Assembly: GCA_964058845.1 (NCBI GenBank)
Contig: CAXKVR010000157.1
Coordinates: 1 to 64,000 of the forward strand
Origin: Carex sylvatica
Lineage: Eukaryota; Streptophyta; Magnoliopsida; Poales; Cyperaceae
DNA: 64,000 nt
Direction of reading: 5' to 3'
Part shown: one piece after another, positions 1 through 11,764 of the stretch
Numbering within the stretch: the stretch's first letter is position 1
Layout: every line of letters starts with the position of its first letter
The notes under the pieces: generated by a model
What the model saw: only the letters and a program-made list of their open reading frames with translations
The model's database searches: none
Told to the model about the DNA's origin: nothing
Translations under genes and position numbers: made by a program

Positions 1-1086
1 AATTGAAGGAGTTTCGAGGACTCTAGTTGTGTCTCCATATGGCAAGATAATTGTTGCATTTATAACCCAAATACAACACTCCAATTGAAGGTGTTAGGAG
101 AACTGTAGTAGTGACTTTATATAGCAAGATAATAGACCATATACAACCCTAATACAACACTCCAATTGAAGGAGTTTGGGGGACTCTAGTTGTGTCTCCA
201 TATGGCAAGATAATTGTGCATTTACAACCCAAATACAGCACTTCAATTGAAGGTGTTGGAAGCACTCTAGTAGTGACTCTATATGACAAGATAATAGAGG
301 ATTTACAACCCTTATACAACACTCCAATTGAAGGTGTTTGGAGCACTCAAGTATGAACTCTATATAGCAACATAATTGGGCCTTTACAACCCTAATACAA
401 CACTCCAATTGAACGTGTTTGGAGCACTCTAGTAGTGACTCTATATAGTAAGATAATAGGGATTTAACAACCCTAATACAACACTCCAATACTTAGTGTC
501 TAGAGCACTATAGTGGTGACTCTATATAGCAAGATAATAGGGCATATACAACTCTAATACAACACTCCAACTGCAGGAGTTTGGAGGACTCTAGTTGTGT
601 CTCCATATGGCAAGATATTTGTGTATTTAGAACCCAAATACAGCACTCCAATTGAAGGTGTTGGGAGCACTCTAGTAGTGATTGTATATAGCAAGATAAT
701 AGGGCATATACAACCCTAATACAACACTCCAATTGAAGGAGTTTGGAGGACTCGAGTTGTGTCTCCATATGGCAAGATAATTGTGCATTTACAACCCTTA
801 TACAACACTACAATTGAAGGTGTTTGGAGCACTCAAGTATGAATTCTATATAGCAACATAATTGGGCATTTACAACCCTAATACAACACTCCAATTGAAC
901 GTGTTTGGAGCACTCTAGTAGTGACTCTATATGACAAGATAATAGAGCGTTTACAACCCTTATACAACACTCCAATTGAACGTGTTTGGAGCACTCTAGT
1001 AGTGACTCTATATAGTAAGATAATAGGGATTAACACCCCTAATACAACACTCCAATTCTTAGGGTCTAGAGCACTATAGTGGTGAC
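1..1086. repeat. 81-bp satellite array, part 1
   Basis: The region is built from monomers of about 81 bp; starts of the recurring AATTGAAGG block fall at 1, 83, 164 and 245. Several monomer classes can be told apart, for example one with TCTCCATATGGCAAG and one with CTCTATATAGCAAG. They recur in a fixed order, giving a higher-order unit of five monomers (about 405 bp) between roughly 110 and 515. Because 81 is a multiple of 3, long reading frames stay open by chance on both strands; I do not call these genes. The array stops at the GTGAC duplication of the solo LTR and resumes after it. Confidence 0.93.
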
Positions 1087-2813
1087 TGTTCACACAAAAG
1101 CGTATGGTGCCAAGTTTCAGTACAGCGAGCTGTACCTTTTAACCTTTAATACACCTTCGGTTCAGACTGCAAGTGCACAGTCCTATCGAATAGTATATAG
1201 TCGGGTATCGATCACAGGGACGGTTCAAATCTAAACCGGATTCTACTTAGATCAATTAAAGACTAGAAGTGAGAAATGGTTGGTTTTTGGTATTTAATTC
1301 CTAATCAGTTCAATAACAATAATTAAATGAAAGACAGTAAATAAACTTGGTTTAAATCAATAATAAAAGGAGTTTCCAGGGTTTCAGACTTATCTCAGTT
1401 CTACCTCTCAGTCCCTGACACGGACCGTGTAATTTCTTACACGGGTCGTATCAGCTTACACGGATTGTGTAGTTTCCTACACGGGTCGTATCAGCTTACA
1501 CGGACCGTGTACTGTCGTACACGGGTCGTGTGGACTTCGAGTTAATGCACCAGTCACTGTTTCTTTACGTGGTTCCTTTGTGTAGGGTTCAACTGACCAG
1601 ACCTAATGTTTCTAAACCTCAACTGTCGTATGTTGGTTTATCGACTTGGTATGGAATCTGCAATATCTGCCCTCTTTGGGCTCTAAACCTCAACTGTCGT
1701 ATATTGGTTCGAGTTACCAAGTTACTTGTTTGGAATACTAAAGGTAACCTCTTATCCGTCGATAAGAGGAAATGTTCACCTTCCGGCTACTAGTTGGTTT
1801 CCCCTGTCGGATCACTAATCCTACCTCATGTACTTAGTCTGGTTGCAAGATCAAATTGGACACAGTACCTTATAGATGTGGCCTCATCTAGTGGTCAAAC
1901 CAAATAATAATCAAGCAATTCAAACTAAGCAATTAAAATCAATCACAATCAAGTAAACACAAATTTCAACGTAAAAATCCAATAACTAGATGCAAAACAA
2001 AACATTCGATTACATCTTAACCCTAGAAACAAATAAAACTACTCAAGCATAGTGCTAAAACAGATAACAAAGATAAAAGAATAAGAATTCATGCTAAAAC
2101 CGAAGTACAAAGGAGATCCACAATAAAAACTCGCGTCTTTTGCTTCTCAACTTCGTCTCCAAGCAATAGCCGTCAATCTCTAACCCTAGAATTGTCTCTC
2201 TGCTCCAGAATTCCCTCTCTGGTGCAAGAAATCTCGTTTATATATACTTTGGCCGACTTTTCTTCCTTCAGATTTCTTTCCAGAACTCCAGATTTCTTTC
2301 TGGATTTGTCTGATACGACCCGTATCAAAATTGACACGGACCGTACAGAATTTCCAAAAATGCCAGATTGTAGATCTTCTCGCAAGCTTTCCGAAAAGTG
2401 GTCATACACCCAAAACGGAGCTACGAGTCAAAATCTATGACTGTTTTAAGTTCGGATGCTGAAATTTCAGCATTGTTCTGGTCTGGTCGAGGCTGATAAG
2501 ACCCGTACAAGATGTTGTAAGACCCGTACAAGATATTGTACGACCCGTACAAGATGTTGTACGACCCGTACAAGATGTTGTACGACCCGTACAAGATGTT
2601 GTACGACCCGGACAAGATGTTGTCAGACCCGTGTCAGAACTCCTCAAATCCAGATTTCTTCTCGATTTCATCTGATTCCTGCAAAGTAAGAACAAACTTA
2701 CAGCAGTACCATATTCTATAGATATTCAATGCAATATGACTGATTTAATGATTCTAAACACATGTTTTGGTACAAAATATAGGTCAGAAAGTAGATACGT
2801 TTGCGAGATATCA
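1087..2813 (-). mobile_element. Solo LTR of an Athila-like Ty3/gypsy element
   Basis: The 1,727-bp block starts TGTTCACAC and ends GATATCA (the LTR runs TGATATC...GTGTGAACA on the minus strand). It is flanked by the perfect 5-bp duplication GTGAC (1082-1086 and 2814-2818), with satellite DNA continuing on both sides. No internal region is present, so this is a solo LTR left by LTR-LTR recombination. It is homologous to the LTRs at 10228-11716 and 15700-17228 but longer, partly through a tandem 21-bp repeat at 2500-2632. A minus-strand TATA-like stretch lies near 2236-2245. Copies of the ACACGGACCGTGT-type motif cluster at 1418-1531 and 2317-2351. Small ORFs inside it are not genes. Confidence 0.93.
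2500..2632. repeat. 21-bp tandem repeat inside the solo LTR
   Basis: About six to seven units of GACCCGTACAAGATGTTG plus three bases lie head to tail. Each contains a half-copy of the ACGACCCGT motif that is scattered through this retrotransposon family. The other two LTR copies in the window lack this expansion at the equivalent place, so it is copy-specific. The 21-bp period keeps frames open on both strands, which explains small ORFs here. Confidence 0.9.
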
Positions 2814-4236
2814 GTGACTCTATACAGCAAGATAATAGGGCATATACAAGTCTAATACAACACTCCAACTGAAGGAGTTTGGAGGACACTAGTTGTGTCT
2901 CCATATGGCAAGATAATTTTACATTTATAACCCAAATACAGCACTCCAATTGAAGGTGTTGGGAGCACTCTAGTAGTGACTTTATATAGCAAGATAATAG
3001 GGCATATACAACCCTAATACAACACTTCAATTGAAGGGGTTTGGAGGACTTTAGTTGTGTCTCCATATGGCAAGATAATTGTGCATTTACAACCCAAATA
3101 CAGCACTTCAATTGAAGGTGTTGGGAGCACTCTAGTAGTGACTCTATATGACAAGATAATAGAGCATTTATAACCCTTATACAACACTCCAATTGAAGGT
3201 GTTTGGAGCACTCAAGTATGAACTCTATATAGCAACATAATTGGGCATTTAGAACCCTAATACAACACTCCAATTGAACGTGTTTGGAGCACTCTAGTAG
3301 TGACTCTATATAGTAAGATAATAGGGATTCAACAACCCTAATACAACACTCCAATTCTTTGTGTCTAGAGCACTATAGTGGTGACTCTATATAGCAATAT
3401 AATAGGGTATTTACAACCAAAATACAACACTCCAATTGAATGTCGTTCGAGCACAGTATCACTGTCTCCTTATGGCAAGATAATTGTGCATTTACAACCC
3501 AAATACAACACTCAAATTGAAGGTGTTGGGAGCATTCTAGTAGTGACTCTATATGACAAGATAATAAAGCGTTTACAACCCTTATACAACACTCCAATTA
3601 AAGTTGTTTGGATCACTCTAGTAGTGACTCTATATAGCAAGATATTAGGGCATTTACAAACCTATTACAACACTCCAATTGAAGGTGTTGGGAGCACTTT
3701 AGTTGTGATTCTATATAGAAAGATAATAGGGCATTAAAAACCCTAATACAATACTCCAATTGAAGGTGTTTGCAACACTCTAGTAGTGACTCTATATAGC
3801 AAGATAATAGGGCATATACAACCCTAATACAACACTCCAATTGAAGGAGTTTTGAGGACTCTAGTTGTGTCTCCATATGGCAAGATAATTGTGCATTTAC
3901 AACCCAAATACAGCACTTCAATTGAAAGTGTTGGGAGCACTCTAGTAGTGACTCTATATGACAAGATAATAGAGCATTTACAACCCTTATACAACACTCC
4001 AATTGAAGGTGTTTGGAGCACTCAAGTATGAACTCTATATAGCAATATAATTGGACATTTACAACCCTAATACAACACTCCAATTGACCGTGTTTGGAGC
4101 ACTCTAGTAGTGACTCTATATAGTAAGATAATAGGGATTTAACAACCCTAATACAACACTCCAATTCTTGGTGTCTGGAGCACTATAATAGTGACTCTAT
4201 ATAGCAATATAATAGATCATTTACAACCCAAATACA
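2814..4236. repeat. 81-bp satellite array, part 2
   Basis: The same 81-bp satellite continues after the solo LTR. The five-monomer order seen at 110-515 recurs at about 2970-3380 and again at about 3785-4190, which supports a higher-order unit of about 405 bp. Some stretches deviate by insertion or loss of single monomers. Long minus-strand frames, up to 212 codons, result from the 81-bp (27-codon) period. Confidence 0.92.
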
Positions 4237-5011
4237 ACACTCATAACATGTAGTTGAAATGATGGAGCTTTGTAAAAAGTAAAGAGTAAAAATCTGATAA
4301 CATTTATTTGCTTGTATCTAAAATCTATTATGAATTATCATTATAAAATTAAAGCATAATGTTCTACCCTAAGTGCCATTGTGGTATCTTCAGGTACTGT
4401 AAATAATCTTCTCACTTTACGGTTTGAGATTAACTCACAGCCACTTTAAGATTCGAACTAGCGCTAGGGCAATATTATTGGACCTTGAGATTCATATCAA
4501 GTTAAAAATAACGGTCCAGATCCACTAATTGTAAAAGATTCCCTATTACGGTAGCGAAGAAAATTTGAATTCACAAGGCAAGTACCAAAGAGCCACCCAA
4601 AAACTAAGCTAGTACCGTATATGTACCAGTAAACAAATTAAAAGGAGCCAAGAGCCAATAGGAATGAAAAAAAACTCAGGGTATGCTTGTTTGCAATCTT
4701 AGAATAGCAAGAATAGTGAAATTGACATTTGTCTTATTAGAATAGATTGTTCCAAGATTTTGTGAGAATTACTTGTTCTAATAAGACAAACAAGTTTGGT
4801 TTTTTATTTTTGCTATTTTAACACAATCAAACACTGAATAGCTTATTCTTAAAAATAACATATTCTCAATTCAACCAAACATATCCTCAGTGTCAAGAGA
4901 GAGAAACAAAAGCCAAAAGCCAAAGAAATGGAGGAAGAAAAGGAAAATGGGAGAAATGGATGCATCCATTATCATAGGAAAATGGAGGAAGAGAAGGAAA
5001 GGCTTAGCTGG
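4237..5011. other. AT-rich intergenic DNA with a possible small MITE
   Basis: No gene is visible. About 4675-4895 begins near CAGGGTATGCTTGTTTG and ends with CAACCAAACATATCCTCAG. These ends are imperfect inverted repeats of each other, so a small hAT- or Harbinger-like MITE is possible, but I could not define a target duplication. The GA-rich stretch at 4905-5005 adjoins segment A. Confidence 0.4.
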
Positions 5012-5641
5012 GCCGAAAGAAAAAGCTAGGTTTCGATCGGGGCATTAAGATTAATTACAACTATTGTATTTGTAAGGGATTCAAAGAGACATAAATGAGT
5101 ACAACTAGACTGTTCTTAATTAAGTTTACCAAGTTTAATTTTTTGTTAACTCTAAAATTTATTGGATTAATTTATTTTAAATGACGAATCCGAATTGATG
5201 AAGTCTATCTACCTTACGAATGATGTGTCTCTATACCAAATTTTTTAAACTTTGAAATTAATTTGGTATATAGTTAAATGATCAAAATTAGAAGGTTTAT
5301 ATATTAATTTTAATACATTTATTTTTTAAACGTTTATTTACCAATTGACTCTATACAAATTAATTCGAATTTTTTTATTTTTTTTTGCATGTAAATACAT
5401 GTAAGATATATGAGTTCCGATAGGTTTTAGATTTGATTTCATGAAGAAAATACAATAAATTAATTTGATTTGAAACATATATAATTAAAGAATGCAATTT
5501 TATGTGTAACCCACTCTTGAGATCTTTTTCTCTTTTTCCTACATGGTTTTCTAAACCAAAACCAGTAAAACAATACAAATACTAATAGGGACTAGATTCC
5601 TATTTCTTTCTAAAATATATATATATATATAGAGAAAGAGG

Positions 5642-6062
5642 GGTTGGCTACTATATTTATATAAGCATATCCCTACATATACTTATAACTCATTTTTGTG
5701 TTTTCAATGTCTAAATGGTCGATCCGAACCGTTAGATGTGATCTCTATATTGAAATGTGCTTGGAGACCAAATTTTATATTTTTCTGAATTTGTTTACTA
5801 TTTATTAAGCCAATTTGAAAATTTATAATCCAATGGTGGCTTCTGATTTTACTGTTTTGTTAAGCCACCGTTGGATCAGCGATTTTCAAAGTAGCTTAAT
5901 AAATAGTAAAAAAAATCAGAAAAATAGAAAATTTGATCTCCAATCACATTTTAATATAGATATCATATCGAACGGTTCAGATCGACCATTTGGACATTGA
6001 AAACATAAACATGAGTTATAAGCATATGTGGGGATATGCTTATATAAGCATAGTAGCCAACC
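5642..6062. mobile_element. Foldback MITE, copy 1
   Basis: The 421-bp element opens with GGTTGGCTAC and closes with GTAGCCAACC. Its two halves are imperfect inverted repeats over almost their whole length, around a centre near AAGCCACCGTTGGATCAGC. It lies in a TA microsatellite, so the target duplication cannot be read with certainty. It has no coding capacity. It belongs to the same family as 6089-6509 and 38091-38510. The superfamily is uncertain; long inverted repeats would fit a Mutator-type MITE. Confidence 0.85.
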
Positions 6063-6088
6063 TATATATATATCTATATATATATAGA

Positions 6089-6509
6089 GGTTGGCTACTA
6101 TGCTTATATAAGCATATCCCCACATATGCTTATAACTCATTTTTGTGTTTTTATTGTTCAAATGGTCGATCGGAACTGTTAGATGTGATCTATATATTGA
6201 AATGTGCTTGGAGATCAAATTTTACATTTTTCTGAATTTGTTTACTATTTATTAAGCTAATTTGAAAATTTCTGATCCAACGGTGGCTTCTGATTTTACT
6301 GTTTTGTTAAGCCACCGTTGGATCAGCGATTTTCAAAGTGGCTTAATAAATAGTAAAAAAATTCAGAAAAATATAAAATTTAGTCTCCAAGCACATATTA
6401 ATATGGAGAACAATATGAACGGTTCCGATCGACCATTTGGATATTGAAAACACAAAAATGGGTTATAAGCATATGTGGGGATATGCTTATATAAGCATAG
6501 TAGCCAACC
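6089..6509. mobile_element. Foldback MITE, copy 2
   Basis: This second 421-bp copy has GGTTGGCTAC/GTAGCCAACC ends and lies 26 bp of TA-rich DNA after copy 1. Copy B of the segment has only one such element at this place. So copy 2 either inserted after the duplication or was lost from copy B. Confidence 0.85.
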
Positions 6510-7076
6510 TCTATATATATATATATATATTACGCACAAATATGAGCTTTATTTCGTAAGAACAGTGCAAAACTAATTTGATCACACTAGTTTTTTTTTT
6601 TTGATTTTATTGACTTGAACTAATTCTTATTCCTTTGATATATGGAACCAGAAAATTTTATTGACTCAAATTTAAAAGTGGTGCAAGTGTTGAAATTTGG
6701 TGACACATGACCATCAGAAAGGACCCAGAAAATAATTGATCATTAATAACATTATCTCAAGTGAAATAAATAAAATTAGCATTGAGAGAAGCAACTCACA
6801 AGCAATTTGCTTTCCTAGAAAGCAATATTTTTATTTTGTTTTCCCATGCAATTAATGCCTAATCAAATAGTAAAACAAAATTAAGAACAACCAAAAGAAT
6901 AATTCAATCTCATTTATCAATAACAATAGTAACTCAAGAGATCTAGTAACTCAATCTAATTTACAAAAATAGCTCCCAAACTGTCTTGGTCGTTGTTTTG
7001 AATGACGAATAACCAAACAAAAAAAAAGCTTACTCTAGATCAAATGAAATAAAACAAACAAATAAATATTAACAAA

Positions 7077-7508
7077 TCAAAAGGAAGCAATTCTTTCAAA
7101 AGTATTGTTCTCTTGACAGTACCGCAGCTCTAAGGAAACTTGTCTCTCCATCTGAATATGTTTGTAAAAGTTTGTGATGAAGATCTCAGCCCTCTTATCA
7201 ATGTCATGATCACTCGAGGAAGCATTACTACTTGTCCTTGTAACTTGTGATGCATTACTGGTGGTTCTTGACACAGTACCGGTAGAATTCGAAACCGGTG
7301 AATCAACTGGTGTGCAGTTGAGTAGACTAGGTTGTGAATTGAAGCTTACTCGGCGTGTTGTAAAGGAACCTCTAAGAGGAGACACAACCCATCTGGTTGC
7401 ATTGAAAGATAGGAGAAATTTTATCTTTTGGATAGCTCTCTTGAGCTTGTTGAGGAGGGAGATATCAGTAATCATTGTAGCCGCCAGCAAAGGTGCAGAT
7501 GTGATCAT
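7077..7508 (-). CDS. DUF761-domain (cotton-fibre-like) small protein, copy A
   Basis: This is an intronless frame of 143 residues. The N-terminal half holds a basic, hydrophobic stretch (about residues 19-45, with KLKRAIQKIKFLLSF) of the kind seen in plant DUF761/DUF4408 proteins. A Ser/Thr/Asn-rich linker follows, and then the C-terminal DUF761 block with DKRAEIFITNFYKHI and MERQVSLELRY. The biochemical role of the family is not established. A minus-strand TATATATATA lies about 35-45 bp upstream of the ATG (7543-7552). The protein is intact and nearly identical to copy B at 39105-39536, while copy C is truncated. Assignment to DUF761 is from recognised motifs, not a database search. Confidence 0.8.
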   Translation of the reverse strand: MITSAPLLAATMITDISLLNKLKRAIQKIKFLLSFNATRWVVSPLRGSFTTRRVSFNSQPSLLNCTPVDSPVSNSTGTVSRTTSNASQVTRTSSNASSSDHDIDKRAEIFITNFYKHIQMERQVSLELRYCQENNTFERIASF

Positions 7509-7542
7509 GGTTAATTAATTTGTTTACAGAGTAGATAGGTAC

Positions 7543-7552
7543 TTATATATAT
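7543..7552 (-). promoter_or_regulatory. TATA-like element upstream of DUF761 copy A
   Basis: A TATATATATA run lies about 35 bp upstream of the start codon on the minus strand. The same element is kept in copies B and C. Use as a TATA box is inferred from position. Confidence 0.45.
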
Positions 7553-9497
7553 AGCCATAGGTACGGTGTGATGGAAATTGTCTTGTTGGTTAAGATCGAT
7601 GAAGTTTAGACTAGTTCAAGGAATAATATTTTAGATGACAGAGAGGAAAGAGACGTTCCAACGAAGAATTCTACTGTTACAAGTTTTTAAACAAAGACTC
7701 AGTCTACTAGTTTTTATTATTAAATCTTGGGCTGTTTGGGTTCACCCAAAAAGGCTCCTAGCTAGCATGTATCATTGTGTTAGTATATATAATAGTATTG
7801 ATCTTTCTGTGCACAATCAACAAACAAATATTTTTGTTGTGATTAATAATTAATGAATAGAGTTGTTTGATCAAATTTAGATTTTTAGCATTTTGAATTC
7901 TACGTGCTTAGATTGAGAATCTTCATTTCATTTCAAAAGAATTTGGAAATGTTTGACAGAAAAACTGTAATTTCAATTGGAGAGAAGTGAAGTAATTGCT
8001 AATTTAGCAATTTTGGCAAACAGATAAATTGTTTAAATATGACATGTTATCTTGTAATAGACAATTATAGATTGTGAAACTTTAAAATTGTACAGTACTA
8101 TACACAACTGAACACTTAAGTATTAAAGATGCTTTATTTTAGATAACTGTTAATATTACTTATGTAGTTAAAATAAATAAATAATCAATTGTGTAATTTC
8201 AGAATTTAAGATGCTTTGTAGCCACCTTTTTTACATACTTGGAATTATTTATTAGGCACATTTAGAATTATTGTAGTAACATTTTTTTATTAGATATCCT
8301 TTGTGAAAATCTGAAGTACGGAAATAATAACAATTAATAATTTTCTTTGCATTTTTTTTTCAATTGGATGAATTTGATACATTACTTTCATGATGTTAAA
8401 TTTATTTATTTTTAAGTACATGGAACAAAAGTAATGTGATCTCACCATCATAAGCAATTAGATATGCTCATATATATGATGATACACATTTCTGTGGTAA
8501 TTTATTTTTGTGACAAAAAAAGTACTTCTACCAACATACATATATAGAGACATGCAAGTGAATATGTTTGTTGAGTACAAATTAATGTTTCAGTAGAGAA
8601 AAAAAAATAACACTTCTTGGTTACAATACTATAGTTTTAAAAAAAAATTATTATGTACAAAAAGGTATGGCCAAATTAATAAAATAAAATAAAAATACAT
8701 GAGTATTAAGAAAAATATACACAACCTTTATTGTGTTATACATTTTTGGCTAATGAAATATTTCATGTGAAAAAAAGATTTTTCTAGAAATAATATAATT
8801 AATATGATGATAGTCACTGAATAGACAACATAAAAATATAAAAATGATTTTATCTAAATATTTAATTAACATTTGTCTCTGCATTGAGTCATCAGCTAAG
8901 AACCTGGAGCTAAAATTTGTGGTTGTGAATTAATATCCAAGAAATTTCAAGTAAAGTCTGACTGAAAATTAAAAACACCTGCAGGTTGACTGAGGCTGGA
9001 TTCACTACTGTTATGAGATTGAGAGCGTTGAGCTAATTAAAATATTTAATTAACTGTGAGAAAATTTAAGCATAAAACCTAATTTTAAAATTATTTCAAA
9101 TATTAAGTATATTTTTATATTTATTTTAAGAAAAACATAATTTTTATAATTTTTCTGAAGAAAACATAGGAATAGGCAATTAAGTGATGATCTTCTGTAG
9201 CTCTATCTGGCTGCAGCTGGCTCGATCCATCATTGTTGTTAACATATATATATTTCTATTCTTAATAGGCATTAATTACTGATATGATAGAAAATACCCA
9301 ATTGCCTATTATTTATGAAAAAATATTCAATAAATTTTATTTATTTATTTTATCTATATATTTTAGTTTTGCAGCTGCCGGCCGGGTTACTTTAGCTCAT
9401 TAAAAATATATTCTCGCCACAGAGGATCCAAGCTCATAACTAGTATTTAATTATGTCATTAATGTATTTTTTTGTTTTAATTAATTTTATAATTTTA

Positions 9498-9908
9498 TTA
9501 GTCAAGTTAACAGTCTTCGTCGCTATATAGGATCTAGTGAATGCGTATATAATTACGCGTCACGCGGTAAAAAGTGTGAAAAAAATAATTGACGCTTTTT
9601 AATTAATATCTTGTTTTAATTTTCTTAAGAAAGTCTTAATTTCAAAGTTGAATAAGTATTACTGGTGTTTCTTTTGATGTGCTTGTACTTCTTATTTTAT
9701 TTTATTTTTCTAATTTTCTTAAATTTTATTGTGTATGATAATTTTAATTATGATCATATGCGAAAATTAAGATTTTCTTAAGAAAATTAAAATAAGGTAT
9801 TAATTAAAAGGCGTCAATTATTTTTTTCACACTTTTTACCGCGTGACGCGTAATTATATACGCATTCACTAGATCCTATATAGCAACGAAGACTGTTGAC
9901 TTGACTAA
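9498..9908. repeat. Inverted duplication at the right end of segment A
   Basis: Two arms of about 145 bp (about 9498-9643 and 9764-9908) are near-perfect reverse complements, for example CTATATAGGATCTAGTGAATGC on the left against its complement on the right. A spacer of about 120 bp separates them. Copies B and C have only the left arm and then continue into other DNA, so the second arm is specific to copy A. The right arm runs directly into satellite DNA at about 9931. Confidence 0.85.
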
Positions 9909-9930
9909 TAAACACCTATTTTGCCTTATA

Positions 9931-10227
9931 GGTGTTTGGAGCACTCAACTATGAACTCTATATAGCAACATAATTGGGCATTTACAACCCTAATACAACA
10001 CTCCAATTGAACGTGTTTAGAGCACTCTAGTAGTGACTCTATATAGTAAGATAATAGAGATTTAACAACCCTAATACAACACTCCAATTCTTGGTGTCTG
10101 GAGCACTATAGTAGTGACTCTATATAGCAATATAATAGGGCATTTACAACCAAAATACAACACTCCAATTGAAGGTCGTTGGAGCACAGTATCACTGTCT
10201 CCTTATGGCAAGATAATTGTGCATTTA
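9931..10227. repeat. 81-bp satellite array, part 3
   Basis: Three to four 81-bp monomers of the satellite at 1-4236 lie between segment A and the plus-strand Athila-like element, in the usual class order. The element is inserted within a monomer after ATTTA. Confidence 0.9.
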
Positions 10228-11716
10228 TGATATCTCGCAAACATATCTACTTTCCGACCTATATTTTGTACCAAAACCTGTGTTTAGAATCATTAAATCA
10301 GTCATATTGCATTGAATATCTATAGAATATGGTACTGCTGCAAGTTTGTTCTTACTTTGCAGGAATGAGATGAAATCGAGGAGAATCTGGAATTTGAGAA
10401 GTATTTACACGACCCGTGTACATTCTTGTGCGGGTCGTACCAACCTCGACTCGACCACAGACACGACTGCTGACTCGACCTCAGAAGAGACACAGGCACA
10501 CGACCCGTACAGGATGTTACACGGGTCGTATTAGACAAATCCGGAAAGAGATCTAGAATTCTGGAAAGAAATCTAATGGAAGGAAAGTTGGCCTAGGCTA
10601 TAAAGACGGGATTTCTTGCACCAGAAAGGCATTCTGGAGCAGAGAGACAATTCTAGGGTTAGAGATTGACGGCTATTGCTTGGAGACGAAGTTGAGAATC
10701 AAAAGACGCGAGTTTTTTTTGTGGATCTTCTTTGTACTTCGGGTTTTAGAATGAATTCTCATTCTTTTATCTTTGTTATCTGTTTTAGTACTATGTTTGA
10801 GTAGTTTTATTAGTTTCTAGGGTTAAGATGTAATCGAATGTTTTGTTTTGCATCTAGTTATTGGATTTTTACGTTGAAATTTGTGTTTACTTGATTGTGA
10901 TTGATTTTAATTGCTTAGTTTGAATTGCTTGATTATTATTTGGTTTGACCACTAGATGAGGCCACATCTATAAGGTACTGTGTCCAATTTGATCTTGCAA
11001 CCAGATTAAGTACATGAGGTAGGATTAGTGATCCGATAGGGGAAACCAACTAGTAGCCGGAAGGTGAACATTTCCTCTTATCAACGGATAAGAGGTTACC
11101 TTTAGTATTCCAAACAAGTAACTTGGTAACTCGAACCAATATACGACAGTTGAGGTTTAGAGCCCAAAGAGGGCAGATATTGGAGATTCCATACCAAGTC
11201 GATAAACCAACATACGACAGTTGATGTTTAGAAACATTAGGTCTGGTCAGTTGAACCCTACACTAAGGAACCACGTAAAGAAACAGTGACTGGTGCATTA
11301 ACTCGAAGTCCACACGACCCGTGTATGACAGTACACGGTCCGTGTAAGCTGATACAACCCGTGTAAGAAATTACACGGTCCGTGTCAGGGACTGAGAGGC
11401 AGAACTGAGATAAGTCTGAAACCCTGGAAACTCCTTTTATTATTGATTTAAACCAAGTTTATTTACTGTCTTTCATTTAATTACTGTTATTGAACTGATT
11501 AGGAATTAAATACCAAAAACCAACCATTTCTCACTTCTAGTCTTTAACTGATTTAAGTAGAGTCCAGTTTAGATTTGAACCGTTCCTGTGATCGATACCT
11601 GACGATATACTACTCGATAGGACTGTGCACTTGCAGTCTGAACCGAAGGTGTATTAAAGGTTAAAAGGTACAGCTTGCTGTACTGAAACTTTGTACCATA
11701 CGCTTTTGTGTGAACA
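10228..11716 (+). mobile_element. 5' LTR of the plus-strand Athila-like element
   Basis: The 1,489-bp LTR runs from TGATATCTCG to TGTGTGAACA, preceded by ATTTA (10223-10227) as the likely target duplication; the matching right copy is not in the window. A TATA box (CTATAAAG, 10598-10605) would start transcription near 10630. Clusters of the ACACGACCCGTGT-type motif lie at 10404-10440, 10498-10531 and 11311-11390. Confidence 0.92.
10598..10605 (+). promoter_or_regulatory. LTR TATA box
   Basis: CTATAAAG lies in the first third of the LTR. It is conserved as the complement, CTTTATAG, at 16850-16857 in the minus-oriented LTR. The start site near 10630 is inferred. Confidence 0.6.
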
Positions 11717-11722
11717 AGTTTT

Positions 11723-11740
11723 TGGCGCTGTTGCCGGGGA
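11723..11740 (+). promoter_or_regulatory. Primer-binding site, tRNA-Asp type
   Basis: TGGCGCTGTTGCCGGGGA begins seven bases after the LTR. It matches the complement of the plant tRNA-Asp 3' end (expected TGGCGCCGTTGCCGGGGA) with one C-to-T difference. A tRNA-Asp primer is typical of the Athila lineage. Confidence 0.85.
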
Positions 11741-11764
11741 CGACATCATTTATTTTCTGGATTT

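Larger units (their letters stand above)
5012..9770. repeat. DUF761 gene segment, copy A
   Basis: From GCCGAAAGAAAAAGC at 5012 this segment is nearly collinear with 37465-39805 plus 59427-61652 (copy B). From about 7227 it also matches 31001-33846 (copy C). It holds one DUF761 gene on the minus strand plus AT-rich flanking DNA; 7860-9490 contains no gene I can support. Copy A has two adjacent foldback MITEs where copy B has one. It lacks the MULE of copy B at 7769-7777 and ends in an inverted duplication. This is a large segmental duplication, and its copies are now separated by transposons. Confidence 0.85.

Noticed and set aside
1530..1793. 87-codon frame in the solo LTR and its copy at 16128-16406
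   Set aside because: It lies antisense within the LTR near the U5 side, is interrupted in the third LTR, and has no domain.
2716..4164. Long minus-strand frames (183-212 codons, Cys/Leu-rich) in the satellite
   Set aside because: They follow from the 81-bp period, which is a multiple of three. The peptide simply repeats every 27 residues, and frames on the other strand and phase are open as well.
7261..7518. 85-codon plus-strand frame opposite each DUF761 gene
   Set aside because: It is an antisense shadow of the DUF761 coding sequence and is conserved only because the gene is.
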